This document shows positions 1 through 5,331 of a stretch of DNA of 5,331 nt, one piece after another. Under the pieces are notes generated by a model. It worked only from the letters and a program-made list of their open reading frames with translations. It did not search any database and was not told where the DNA came from. Position 1 is the stretch's first letter. The number at the start of each line of letters is the position of its first letter. The stretch is from Oscillospiraceae bacterium (GTDB taxonomy: Bacteria; Bacillota_A; Clostridia; Oscillospirales; Acutalibacteraceae), in the NCBI GenBank assembly GCA_003519645.1, contig DOWI01000356.1, positions 352 to 5,682 of the forward strand. The letters run 5' to 3'. Both the position numbers and the translations under genes were made by a program.

Positions 1-1427
1 ATGGCGGTAGGGGTGGCAAGACCGAGTGCACAGGGACACGCGATAACTAATATTGAAATAAAAATTGTAAGTGCAAATACCAATGTCTGGCCCGCAATCA
101 TCCATGCCGCAAATGAAAGTATCGCTATTACAACGACGATGGGGACAAAATAACCGGATACTATATCAGCCATTTGTGCGATAGGGGCCTTTGAGCCTTG
201 CGCATCTTCGACTAACTTGATGATTTGTGCCAAGGCGGTATCACCACCAACCTTAGTCGCTTTAAATTTAATCATACCATTTTTGTTAATGCTGGCGGCA
301 TATACCTTGTCACCGGCTTTTTTATCGATTGGCATGCTTTCGCCGGTAAGCATAGATTCGTCTATTGATGTATGCCCTTCTACAACCTCACCGTCTACCG
401 GGATTTTATCGCCGGGTTTTACTAAGATAATATCACCGATTTCTACTTCATCAATCGGCACTTCAATTTCTTTTTCGTCATGTATTACGATTGCAGTCTT
501 CGGGGCAAGTCCCATCAGTTTCTTAATAGCCTCTGATGTTTTGCCTTTTGAAACAGCCTCGAGTGATTTGCCAAGCAATATTAATGCAATAATGACACCG
601 GCAGATTCAAAATATAAGCCTTCATGAACAGCATCAAAATCACCGCCCGCAATTCGATAAGTAGTATACAAGCTGTAAAGAATAGCTGCTGAGGTGCCTA
701 TTGCAATCAGCGAATCCATATTAGGGCTTCGCTGAAACAGTGCTTTAAAGCCCACTGTATAGAACTTGTATCCGGCTATGATAATTGGTGTAACTAATAT
801 GATTTGCGTTACTGCAAAGGCAAGGGGATAATGCATTGGATCAAGAAAACCGGGGATGGGAAGTTTAATCCAGGGAATCATCGGAGCCATTGCAAGGTAC
901 AAAAGCGGAGCCGCAAAAGCTGCCGATATAATAAACTTTATCCAAAGAGTACGAATTTCTTTTTCCTTTCTTATCTTATCCTCATCAACTGTGTTTTCTT
1001 TCTCAATATTTAAAGCACTATATCCGGTCTTTTCAATTACCTGTTTAATTCCGGATAGTCGCGTTACAGAAGAATCATATTCTACTGTTGCCTTTTCGGT
1101 TGCAAAATTAACAGAAGCATGAAGAACCCCATCTGTTTTTTTCAATGCTTTTTCAATTCTCTGGGCACAAGCAGCGCACGTCATACCTCCAATCGGCATT
1201 GTAACACTATTGCTTTTTGCTTCTTCAATAACTCCGTAACCAACCTTTTCAATTGTTTCTTTTATTTTAGGCATGGTAGAGCTGTGATTGTCAAATTCAA
1301 TCGATAATTTTTCGGTTGCGAAATTAACCGATGCATTAGATACGCCGTCTAATTTACCAACTGCTTTTTCGATTCTTTTAGCACAAGCAGCGCATGTCAT
1401 GCCGCTTATTTCAACAGTTTCTTTCAT
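1..1427 (-). CDS. copA: Copper-translocating P1B-type ATPase CopA, N-terminal 475 residues (3' end outside window)
   Basis: This is an inner-membrane pump that uses ATP to export monovalent copper (Cu+, possibly Ag+). I translated the frame from the ATG at 1427-1425 to the window edge and found no stop. Two heavy-metal-associated domains each carry GMTCAAC (Cys12/Cys15 and Cys84/Cys87). Six hydrophobic stretches follow, at about residues 160-179, 200-219, 237-256, 271-288, 425-445 and 450-471. The actuator domain between the fourth and fifth has the TGES dephosphorylation motif at 361-364. The metal-site motif Cys464-Pro465-Cys466 lies in the sixth, within ACPCALGLATPTA. Family members have about 750-850 residues, so the missing part should hold the DKTGT phosphorylation site, the ATP-binding domain and the last two helices. 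The start is supported by AGGAGAGG 10 bases upstream. CPC and the twin CxxC domains favour copper over Zn/Cd, but specificity is inferred from the family. No copper regulator or chaperone gene is visible next to it. Confidence 0.95.
   Translation of the reverse strand, partial: MKETVEISGMTCAACAKRIEKAVGKLDGVSNASVNFATEKLSIEFDNHSSTMPKIKETIEKVGYGVIEEAKSNSVTMPIGGMTCAACAQRIEKALKKTDGVLHASVNFATEKATVEYDSSVTRLSGIKQVIEKTGYSALNIEKENTVDEDKIRKEKEIRTLWIKFIISAAFAAPLLYLAMAPMIPWIKLPIPGFLDPMHYPLAFAVTQIILVTPIIIAGYKFYTVGFKALFQRSPNMDSLIAIGTSAAILYSLYTTYRIAGGDFDAVHEGLYFESAGVIIALILLGKSLEAVSKGKTSEAIKKLMGLAPKTAIVIHDEKEIEVPIDEVEIGDIILVKPGDKIPVDGEVVEGHTSIDESMLTGESMPIDKKAGDKVYAASINKNGMIKFKATKVGGDTALAQIIKLVEDAQGSKAPIAQMADIVSGYFVPIVVVIAILSFAAWMIAGQTLVFALTIFISILVIACPCALGLATPTA
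996..1427 (-). repeat. Tandem duplication of the heavy-metal-binding domain within copA
   Basis: Codons 1-72 (1427-1212) and 73-144 (1211-996) encode two copies of the same metal-binding fold, and the match is also clear at DNA level. Both copies read GMTCAACA, then RIEKA, then ASVNFATEK, at exactly the same spacing: Cys12 to Cys84 and Thr38 to Thr110 are each 72 residues apart. Two such domains are common in Firmicute CopA proteins. The close similarity suggests a fairly recent or homogenised internal duplication, which is inference. Confidence 0.8.
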
Positions 1428-1437
1428 AACTTCTAAA

Positions 1438-1445
1438 CCTCTCCT
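1438..1445 (-). promoter_or_regulatory. Ribosome binding site of copA
   Basis: The minus strand reads AGGAGAGG, ending 10 bases before the ATG at 1427. It fixes the copA start and shows that copA is translated independently of phoR. Confidence 0.8.
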
Positions 1446-1521
1446 ATAAATTCATCCCTTACTTAATCCTTCAGTTAGCAAATATATCTTTTGACGGGGT
1501 TAAAAACTCTTTGGAGATTGT

Positions 1522-1678
1522 AATGCTGGTGTTGTTTACAGTTTTATCTTCTTCTGCAATCGGAACAGGGTTACAACCGCCTCTTGTTACCTCAACAAAA
1601 AACAAGCCCGAAGATGAAATAATCCGGATAGAAAATGGCATGCCTAGAATTGTAGATGATGATACTTTTTTAAGGTTA
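1522..1678 (+). pseudogene. Probable decayed fragment of a large serine recombinase
   Basis: On the plus strand, in the frame with codons starting at 1604, the sequence translates as KNKPEDEIIRIENG followed by MPRIVDDDTFLRL (to 1678). This resembles the end of the 'Recombinase' domain of large serine recombinases from clostridial mobile elements, where a basic, variable stretch leads into an IIR.E.G.P.IVD..TF pattern. Upstream, a different frame (1522-1545) gives NAGVVYSF, which fits the N..Y.GVYVFN-like segment that normally comes before it, so a frameshift near 1544 would join the two. The flanks hold stops, and no catalytic resolvase domain is present. Downstream of 1678 the open frame continues to 1816 but no longer looks like the family and runs into the antisense of phoR. 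The assignment rests on pattern memory of the family, not on an alignment; a chance open frame remains possible. Confidence 0.45.
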
Positions 1679-1760
1679 ATTTTGGAGATAAGAGATTTAA
1701 CCGACTACTTACCTAATGCCATTCAAGAATCAAAGGTTTTTTTAAGAGCAATACTGCCGA

Positions 1761-2216
1761 CTAAATGCTTGGAAAATCAATTGTTATCGTCGTTCCCTTG
1801 CCTTCCTGACTTTTAAGATCGATATTCGCTCTGTGAAGCATGGCGGAATGTTTAACGATCGCTAGCCCTAACCCGGTGCCGCCGGTTTCCTTCGAATGGC
1901 TTTTATCAACCCGGTAAAATCGCTCGAAGATACGGTCATGGTGTTGCGGTGCAATGCCTATACCCGTATCAGAAACAGATAATTTTGTTTTGTTATTTTC
2001 ATTTAGCAGCGCCATCTTAATGCTTCCGTTATCCTTATTATAAATAATAGCGTTATCAATTAAATTGTAAACCATTTCATAAAGCATAGGCTTTATGCCA
2101 TAAACTAAAGAAGTATTGCTCGAATAGTCGATTTTAATGTTTTTTATTTTTGCTTTTTCAGATAAGTTTTTTATAACAGATTCACACAGCTCAGAGAGAT
2201 TTACCTCTGCAAACTC
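1761..2216 (-). CDS. phoR: phoR 3' part: HATPase_c catalytic domain, separated by an in-frame stop
   Basis: This stretch continues the phoR frame directly after the TAG at 2219-2217 and gives 151 residues, numbered 403-553 of the full gene. It holds the complete ATP-binding domain of a histidine kinase: N box with Asn457 (LIDNA), G1 box DTGIGIAP at 485-492, F box FERFYRV at 499-505, and G2 box GGTGLGLAIVKH at 514-525. It ends in a normal TAG at 1763-1761. No in-frame ATG, GTG or TTG occurs before the ATG at 2087 (codon 446), and starting there would remove the beginning of the ATPase fold. No good ribosome binding site precedes that ATG. The piece is therefore best read as the displaced end of phoR and not as an independent gene. 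It may not be translated at all unless the TAG is read through or is a sequencing error. Confidence 0.75.
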   Translation of the reverse strand, partial: EFAEVNLSELCESVIKNLSEKAKIKNIKIDYSSNTSLVYGIKPMLYEMVYNLIDNAIIYNKDNGSIKMALLNENNKTKLSVSDTGIGIAPQHHDRIFERFYRVDKSHSKETGGTGLGLAIVKHSAMLHRANIDLKSQEGKGTTITIDFPSI

Positions 2217-2219
2217 CTA
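2217..2219 (-). other. In-frame amber codon interrupting phoR
   Basis: The minus strand reads GAT TTG CAT TAG GAG TTT GCA. The frame is continuous on both sides (3422 to 2087 is 445 whole codons), so this is a nonsense change and not a frameshift. One substitution would restore a sense codon; CAG (Gln) is a simple C-to-T candidate, but Tyr, Lys or Glu codons are equally one step away. It lies between the HisKA and ATPase domains. Confidence 0.85.
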
Positions 2220-3422
2220 ATGCAAATCCCCTTCATCCATTCTTGATAATTTGAGAATATCCTCAATCAAAACCAGCAAGCGGCTGGCTTCGTCATAAAT
2301 AGAATTGGCAAAGCTCGGCATATCCTCTTGTTTAGCGATTCCATTTTCTATGATTTCCGCATAGCCCATAATAGAGGTCAAGGGTGTTTTAAGTTCATGA
2401 GAAACATTTGCCGAAAACTCACGGCGAATTTTCTCCGCGTTCTCCTTAGCAGTAATATCAACTATAAATAAAACAGCGGCATAGGCATTGGATTTGCCCT
2501 CCACCGGATTGGCAGATAGCTCATACATCTTGCCGTCTTTGTTTATTTTTACCCTCAAGGATTTTCCTGCAAGGGCTGAATCAATGGCTTTTATATACTG
2601 CACATCCCGGTGCAATTCTAAATACGATTTCCCCACAGCATCGCCTAAAACCTGTTTTGAGCTGTTGTTTTCAAACAGAACGGTGCCATTTTCGCCGAGA
2701 AAAACAAGCCCTTCCTTCATATTGCCGGTTATATACTCAAATTCTTGTTGCTGTGAAGTTAGCTTTTTTACCTGGACCAATATCTTTTGGTTTTGCTTTT
2801 CGAGTCTTGATAGAAGAGGCGCCAGTTCCTCATAAGTGCAGTTGGAGAGGGGGTCATTTAAATTAAGATTATTTATCGGTTTAATTATTAAGTCGGTAAT
2901 CACTCTAGCAATGATTACCGCTAACACAAGAATTGCAATAGCGATGAACTCTATCCAAAGCACGGCGCTTTTGACAAGCCCAAAAGCACTTTTGCTGGTT
3001 GCAGCAACCCTTAGTATATTACCGTTGCTAAGCTTTACAGCATAATAATATGTTTTTTCACCTAAAGTATCCGATAGACGAGTAGCTTCTCCCGTTCCGT
3101 TTAATATAGAAGATTTTATTTCAGGTCTGTCACCGTGATTTTCTAAATTTTCAACTGGTACAAAGCTGTCGTATAGTACCGTACCATCCGGAGAAATTAG
3201 GGAGATGCGGTTTTCGCTTTCTTTGCCAACAGCGGTGATATATGGCATATGGCTATCCGCATTTAGCTCAATGGCTTTACTAATAAAAATGGTATGGTTT
3301 ATTACTTCCTTTTTTAACTCCTTGGTTAAGTTATTATAAATTACACTAATAATAAATGTTAACGTTAATAAAAGGGTAATAAAACAGGCGAGGCAAATAC
3401 TACGGAAAATCCGCTTTCTCAT
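2217..3422 (-). CDS. phoR: PhoR-type phosphate-sensing histidine kinase, sensor and dimerisation part (401 residues, ends at premature TAG)
   Basis: This is the membrane sensor kinase that should phosphorylate the neighbouring PhoB. Order of parts: a transmembrane helix at about residues 8-30, an extracytoplasmic region at about 31-150, a second helix at about 152-174, a short degenerate HAMP-like linker, a PAS domain at about 226-325, and the HisKA dimerisation domain with the H box SANVSHELKTP, in which His342 is the phosphoacceptor. The frame stops at codon 402 just after LKLSRMDEGDLH, where the family continues into the ATPase domain. That domain is present in the same frame downstream, so the intact gene would span 3422-1761 (553 codons before the final stop), a usual PhoR length. 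The start is set by AGGAGGGG 7 bases upstream, and its ATG overlaps the phoB stop (ATGA). As written, the product has no ATP-binding domain and cannot autophosphorylate. The PhoR assignment rests on the pst/pho context and the architecture. Confidence 0.9.
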   Translation of the reverse strand: MRKRIFRSICLACFITLLLTLTFIISVIYNNLTKELKKEVINHTIFISKAIELNADSHMPYITAVGKESENRISLISPDGTVLYDSFVPVENLENHGDRPEIKSSILNGTGEATRLSDTLGEKTYYYAVKLSNGNILRVAATSKSAFGLVKSAVLWIEFIAIAILVLAVIIARVITDLIIKPINNLNLNDPLSNCTYEELAPLLSRLEKQNQKILVQVKKLTSQQQEFEYITGNMKEGLVFLGENGTVLFENNSSKQVLGDAVGKSYLELHRDVQYIKAIDSALAGKSLRVKINKDGKMYELSANPVEGKSNAYAAVLFIVDITAKENAEKIRREFSANVSHELKTPLTSIMGYAEIIENGIAKQEDMPSFANSIYDEASRLLVLIEDILKLSRMDEGDLH

Positions 3423-4099
3423 TTATTTGCCCCTCCTATTCTATATCCTACACCACGTACAGTCTCAATAATGTTACCTTCATCCCCGAGCTTTTGCCTT
3501 AAAGTTCGGATATGTACATCGACGGTTCTGGTTTCACCGTCAAAGTCATATCCCCATATGTTTTCAAGCAACATATCTCTGGTTAAAACAGCTCCGACAT
3601 TTTTCATTAAAAGTGCTAGCAATTCAAACTCTTTGAGTGTTAAATCTACAACCTTGTCATTTACTGTTACGCTGTGTTTGCGGGTGTTGACGACGACAGA
3701 GCTATAGCTATATTCATCGGTTTCATCGGCTATATTGTCGGATCGGCGAAGTAGCGCTTTTATTCGTGAAATAAGCTCCATCATACCAAATGGTTTTGTT
3801 ATATAGTCGTCTGCACCCGAATCCAGACCCATTACCTTGTCGTATTCGGACCCTTTTGCCGTAATCATAATAACGGGTATCTTTTTGGTTGCCATGTCAG
3901 AACGCAACCGTTTTAGAATTTTCATACCATCGTCGCCGGGCAGCATGATATCCAGCAAAATGAGTTTAGGCTTTGTGTTTTGAAGGGAGTTGAAAAACTT
4001 TTCGCCATTTTCAAATCCTACAGCCTTAAAGCCCGTATTTTGCAATGTATAAACAACTAGCTCACGAATGCTCTTGTCATCCTCAACATAATAAATCAT
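3419..4099 (-). CDS. phoB: PhoB/PhoP-family response regulator (OmpR class)
   Basis: This is a cytoplasmic transcription factor that binds pho-box DNA once phosphorylated by PhoR and turns on phosphate-starvation genes. The 226 residues match the family length. The receiver domain covers about 1-118: acidic pair Asp7/Asp8, phosphoacceptor Asp50 (LLDIMLPGDDG), Thr80 (MITAKG) and Lys102 (TKPFG). A winged-helix DNA-binding domain covers about 130-223, with LTLKEFELL at 153-161, the recognition-helix region RTVDVHIRTLRQKLG at 191-205, and the closing VRGVGYRI. It starts 1 base after the phoU stop, with AGGAG 7 bases before its ATG, and its TGA overlaps the phoR ATG. The same protein is called PhoP in Bacillus-type nomenclature. 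A different OmpR-class target cannot be excluded from sequence alone, but the pst-phoU context makes phosphate control by far the likeliest role. Confidence 0.95.
   Translation of the reverse strand: MIYYVEDDKSIRELVVYTLQNTGFKAVGFENGEKFFNSLQNTKPKLILLDIMLPGDDGMKILKRLRSDMATKKIPVIMITAKGSEYDKVMGLDSGADDYITKPFGMMELISRIKALLRRSDNIADETDEYSYSSVVVNTRKHSVTVNDKVVDLTLKEFELLALLMKNVGAVLTRDMLLENIWGYDFDGETRTVDVHIRTLRQKLGDEGNIIETVRGVGYRIGGANK
3430..3437 (-). promoter_or_regulatory. Ribosome binding site of phoR
   Basis: The minus strand reads AGGAGGGG inside the last codons of phoB, 7 bases before the phoR ATG. It is a strong site. Together with the ATGA overlap it implies translational coupling to phoB. Confidence 0.8.
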
Positions 4100-4100
4100 A

Positions 4101-4748
4101 TTATTGCTCCTTGTGCTCTCCGGTAATTGAAAAGACTACCCATTCAGCAATATTGGTTGCATGGTCTCCAATTCTTTCAAGGTATTTTGCAATCATAATG
4201 ATATCAACAAATTGTTCACCATCTTTTTGGTTGTTAGTTATCAGAGAAATAACATCTTTTTTGATTTTACAAAACAGTTCATCCACAACATCATCGTAGG
4301 CAATAACTTCTTCTGCAAGCTTTAAATCGCGCTTAACAAATGCGTCTATCCTATCGGTAACCATTTTTATAGTAGCCGTGGCCATATCCGAAATATGCAA
4401 TTTGTTTATATTGTCAGTTAGATCAACATATGCCACAATCTCAGCAATATCTGCTGCCTGATCACCGATGCGCTCCATATCTGTAATCATTTTTAGAGCA
4501 GCGGAAATAAGACGCAAATCACCTGCTACCGGATGCTGCTGCAGAAGTAGCTTTAGGCAGAGACTTTCAATATCCTTTTCTTTCTGATCGATCTCGGCTT
4601 CGGTTGCTAAAACCTTTTTGCTCAGCGACATATCATTATCAAGTAGTGCTTTAACAGCACCTGAGATTGCATTCTCGCAAAGAGCACCCATGGAAATTAA
4701 GCTGTTATTAAGAATATCAAGTTGAGTATCAAACCTATTTCTCATCAT
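4101..4748 (-). CDS. phoU: Phosphate signalling protein PhoU
   Basis: PhoU is a cytoplasmic, mostly helical protein that associates with the Pst transporter and with PhoR, damping phosphate-starvation signalling and limiting phosphate uptake. The 215 residues fit the family (about 210-240). The two pseudo-repeated three-helix halves each carry the metal-binding signature: [14 protein letters not shown] at 90-103 and [14 protein letters not shown] at 189-202, with the conserved Glu-Arg-Ile-Gly-Asp at 92-96 and 191-195. The start lies in the overlap ATGA with the pstB stop. Two consecutive ATG codons (4748 and 4745) are possible; the ribosome binding site GGGGAGG is 5 bases from the first and 8 from the second, so the second may be the real start. 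Its stop is 1 base before phoB. Confidence 0.96.
   Translation of the reverse strand: MMRNRFDTQLDILNNSLISMGALCENAISGAVKALLDNDMSLSKKVLATEAEIDQKEKDIESLCLKLLLQQHPVAGDLRLISAALKMITDMERIGDQAADIAEIVAYVDLTDNINKLHISDMATATIKMVTDRIDAFVKRDLKLAEEVIAYDDVVDELFCKIKKDVISLITNNQKDGEQFVDIIMIAKYLERIGDHATNIAEWVVFSITGEHKEQ
4107..4111 (-). promoter_or_regulatory. Ribosome binding site of phoB
   Basis: AGGAG on the minus strand lies within the final codons of phoU, 7 bases before the phoB ATG at 4099. It supports this start. Confidence 0.75.
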
Positions 4749-5331
4749 CCAAACCTCCCCGTAATATAATCCTCTGTCCGCTTGTCACTAGGATTTGCAA
4801 AGAGTTTTTCGGTATCATCCATCTCTATCATCTCTCCCAGAAGAAAAAATGCAGTTTTGTCAGAAATACGGGTGGCTTGCTGCATATTATGTGTAACTAT
4901 AACTATAGTATATTTCTTTTTAAGTTCCAGCGCAAGGTCTTCTATCTTACTTGTCGAGATTGGGTCCAACGCACTTGTAGGCTCGTCCATTAAAAGAACC
5001 TCAGGCTCTACTGCTAATGCCCTCGCAATACAAAGCCTTTGCTGCTGTCCACCCGAAAGACTAAGTGCACTTTTCTTTAATCTATCTTTAAGCTCATCCC
5101 AAATGGCAGCGTCAGTAAGTGAGCGCTCAACAATATCATTAAGCTTTGCTTTTGATTTAACCCCATGTGTCCTCGGACCATAGGCTATGTTATCATAAAC
5201 GCTCATAGGAAAAGGATTTGGCTTTTGAAATACCATGCCCACCCGTTTGCGCAATAGATTAACATCAATATTATCATAGATATTCATTTCATCGAGAAAA
5301 ACCTTGCCTTCAATCTTACAGCCTTCCACTA
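4745..5331 (-). CDS. pstB: Phosphate ABC transporter ATP-binding protein PstB, C-terminal 194 visible residues (5' end outside window)
   Basis: PstB is the cytoplasmic ATPase that drives high-affinity phosphate import through PstCA with the binding protein PstS. The visible part begins after the Walker A region. It contains the PstB-typical Q-loop segment VFQKPNPFP, then [13 protein letters not shown], the ABC signature LSGGQQQR, Walker [14 protein letters not shown] and the switch histidine in VTHNM, and ends in YITGRFG. Full PstB proteins have about 250 residues, so roughly 55-60 are missing beyond the right edge. The GTG at 5329-5327 is an internal valine codon and not a start: family members read a similar (V/I)EGxxxEG segment here, and the two bases before it fit a preceding codon ending in TA. 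The TGA stop overlaps the phoU start, implying coupled translation. pstS, pstC and pstA are expected just upstream, outside the window. Confidence 0.97.
   Translation of the reverse strand, partial: VEGCKIEGKVFLDEMNIYDNIDVNLLRKRVGMVFQKPNPFPMSVYDNIAYGPRTHGVKSKAKLNDIVERSLTDAAIWDELKDRLKKSALSLSGGQQQRLCIARALAVEPEVLLMDEPTSALDPISTSKIEDLALELKKKYTIVIVTHNMQQATRISDKTAFFLLGEMIEMDDTEKLFANPSDKRTEDYITGRFG
4754..4760 (-). promoter_or_regulatory. Ribosome binding site of phoU
   Basis: GGGGAGG on the minus strand lies inside the last codons of pstB. Its distance to the tandem ATG codons (5 or 8 bases) leaves the exact phoU start open by one codon. Confidence 0.7.

Larger units (their letters stand above)
1428..1760. 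other. phoR-copA intergenic region, no intact gene
   Basis: These 333 bases separate the end of phoR from copA, in contrast to the overlapping or adjacent genes upstream. The part next to copA must hold its ribosome binding site and presumably its promoter. A TATATT (minus strand, about 1482-1487) could be a -10 element, but no good -35 box sits at the right distance. I see no palindromic CsoR/CopY/CueR-type operator and no hairpin followed by a T-run that would end the pho transcript. The plus strand of the middle part carries a decayed recombinase-like fragment, listed separately. Confidence 0.6.

Noticed and set aside
217..627. Open plus-strand frame of 136 codons
   Set aside because: It lies fully antisense to the actuator region of copA, has low-complexity Ser/Ile/Pro-rich content and resembles no known protein.
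1674..1702. Inverted repeat GGTTAA/TTAACC as a terminator
   Set aside because: The stem is only 6 base pairs and AT-rich, the loop is 17 bases, and no T-run follows in either direction of transcription.
2217..2219. Reassignment of UAG as a sense codon (for example pyrrolysine or glutamine)
   Set aside because: phoR itself ends with TAG at 1763-1761 exactly where the kinase family ends, so TAG acts as a normal stop here. No other in-frame TAG occurs in the genes of the window, and there is no sign of a pyl system.
2488..2835. Open plus-strand frame of 115 codons
   Set aside because: It is antisense to the PAS and linker region of phoR, whose minus-strand reading is clearly the real one.
4782..5183. 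Open plus-strand frame of 133 codons
   Set aside because: It is antisense to the conserved PstB core, and its Ser-rich composition is typical of a shadow frame.
5327..5329. GTG as the start codon of pstB
   Set aside because: It falls in the middle of the ABC domain after Walker A; the gene clearly continues past the right edge.

Overview
The window is AT-rich bacterial DNA with strong AGGAG-type ribosome binding sites and tightly packed or overlapping genes. Together with the gene order pstB-phoU-phoB-phoR and the protein sequences, this points to a Firmicute, most likely a clostridial (Clostridia/Oscillospirales-like) organism; that placement is inference. All clear genes lie on the minus strand, so transcription runs from high to low coordinates.

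Layout in transcription order. (1) 5331-4745: the C-terminal two thirds or so of PstB, the ATPase of the Pst phosphate importer, cut by the window edge. (2) 4748-4101: PhoU. (3) 4099-3419: a PhoB/PhoP-type response regulator. (4) 3422-1761: a PhoR-type sensor histidine kinase whose frame is interrupted by one in-frame TAG at 2219-2217, exactly between the dimerisation/phosphoacceptor domain and the ATPase domain. (5) 1760-1428: 333 bases with no intact gene; on the plus strand this holds what looks like a decayed fragment of a large serine recombinase. (6) 1427-1: the N-terminal 475 residues of a copper-type P1B ATPase (CopA) with two heavy-metal-binding domains, leaving the window just after its CPC motif.

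How the genes work together: PstB powers phosphate import. PhoU links the transporter's state to the PhoR/PhoB pair, and PhoR/PhoB control the phosphate-starvation regulon. The four genes are joined by 4-base overlaps (pstB/phoU and phoB/phoR) and a 1-base gap (phoU/phoB), so they are almost certainly one translationally coupled operon whose start lies beyond the right edge. copA is a separate unit with its own ribosome binding site.

The region is otherwise ordinary housekeeping DNA. The points worth a second look are the amber codon splitting PhoR and the recombinase relic between phoR and copA. I found no CRISPR array, RNA gene, riboswitch or convincing terminator, and no evidence of a new system.
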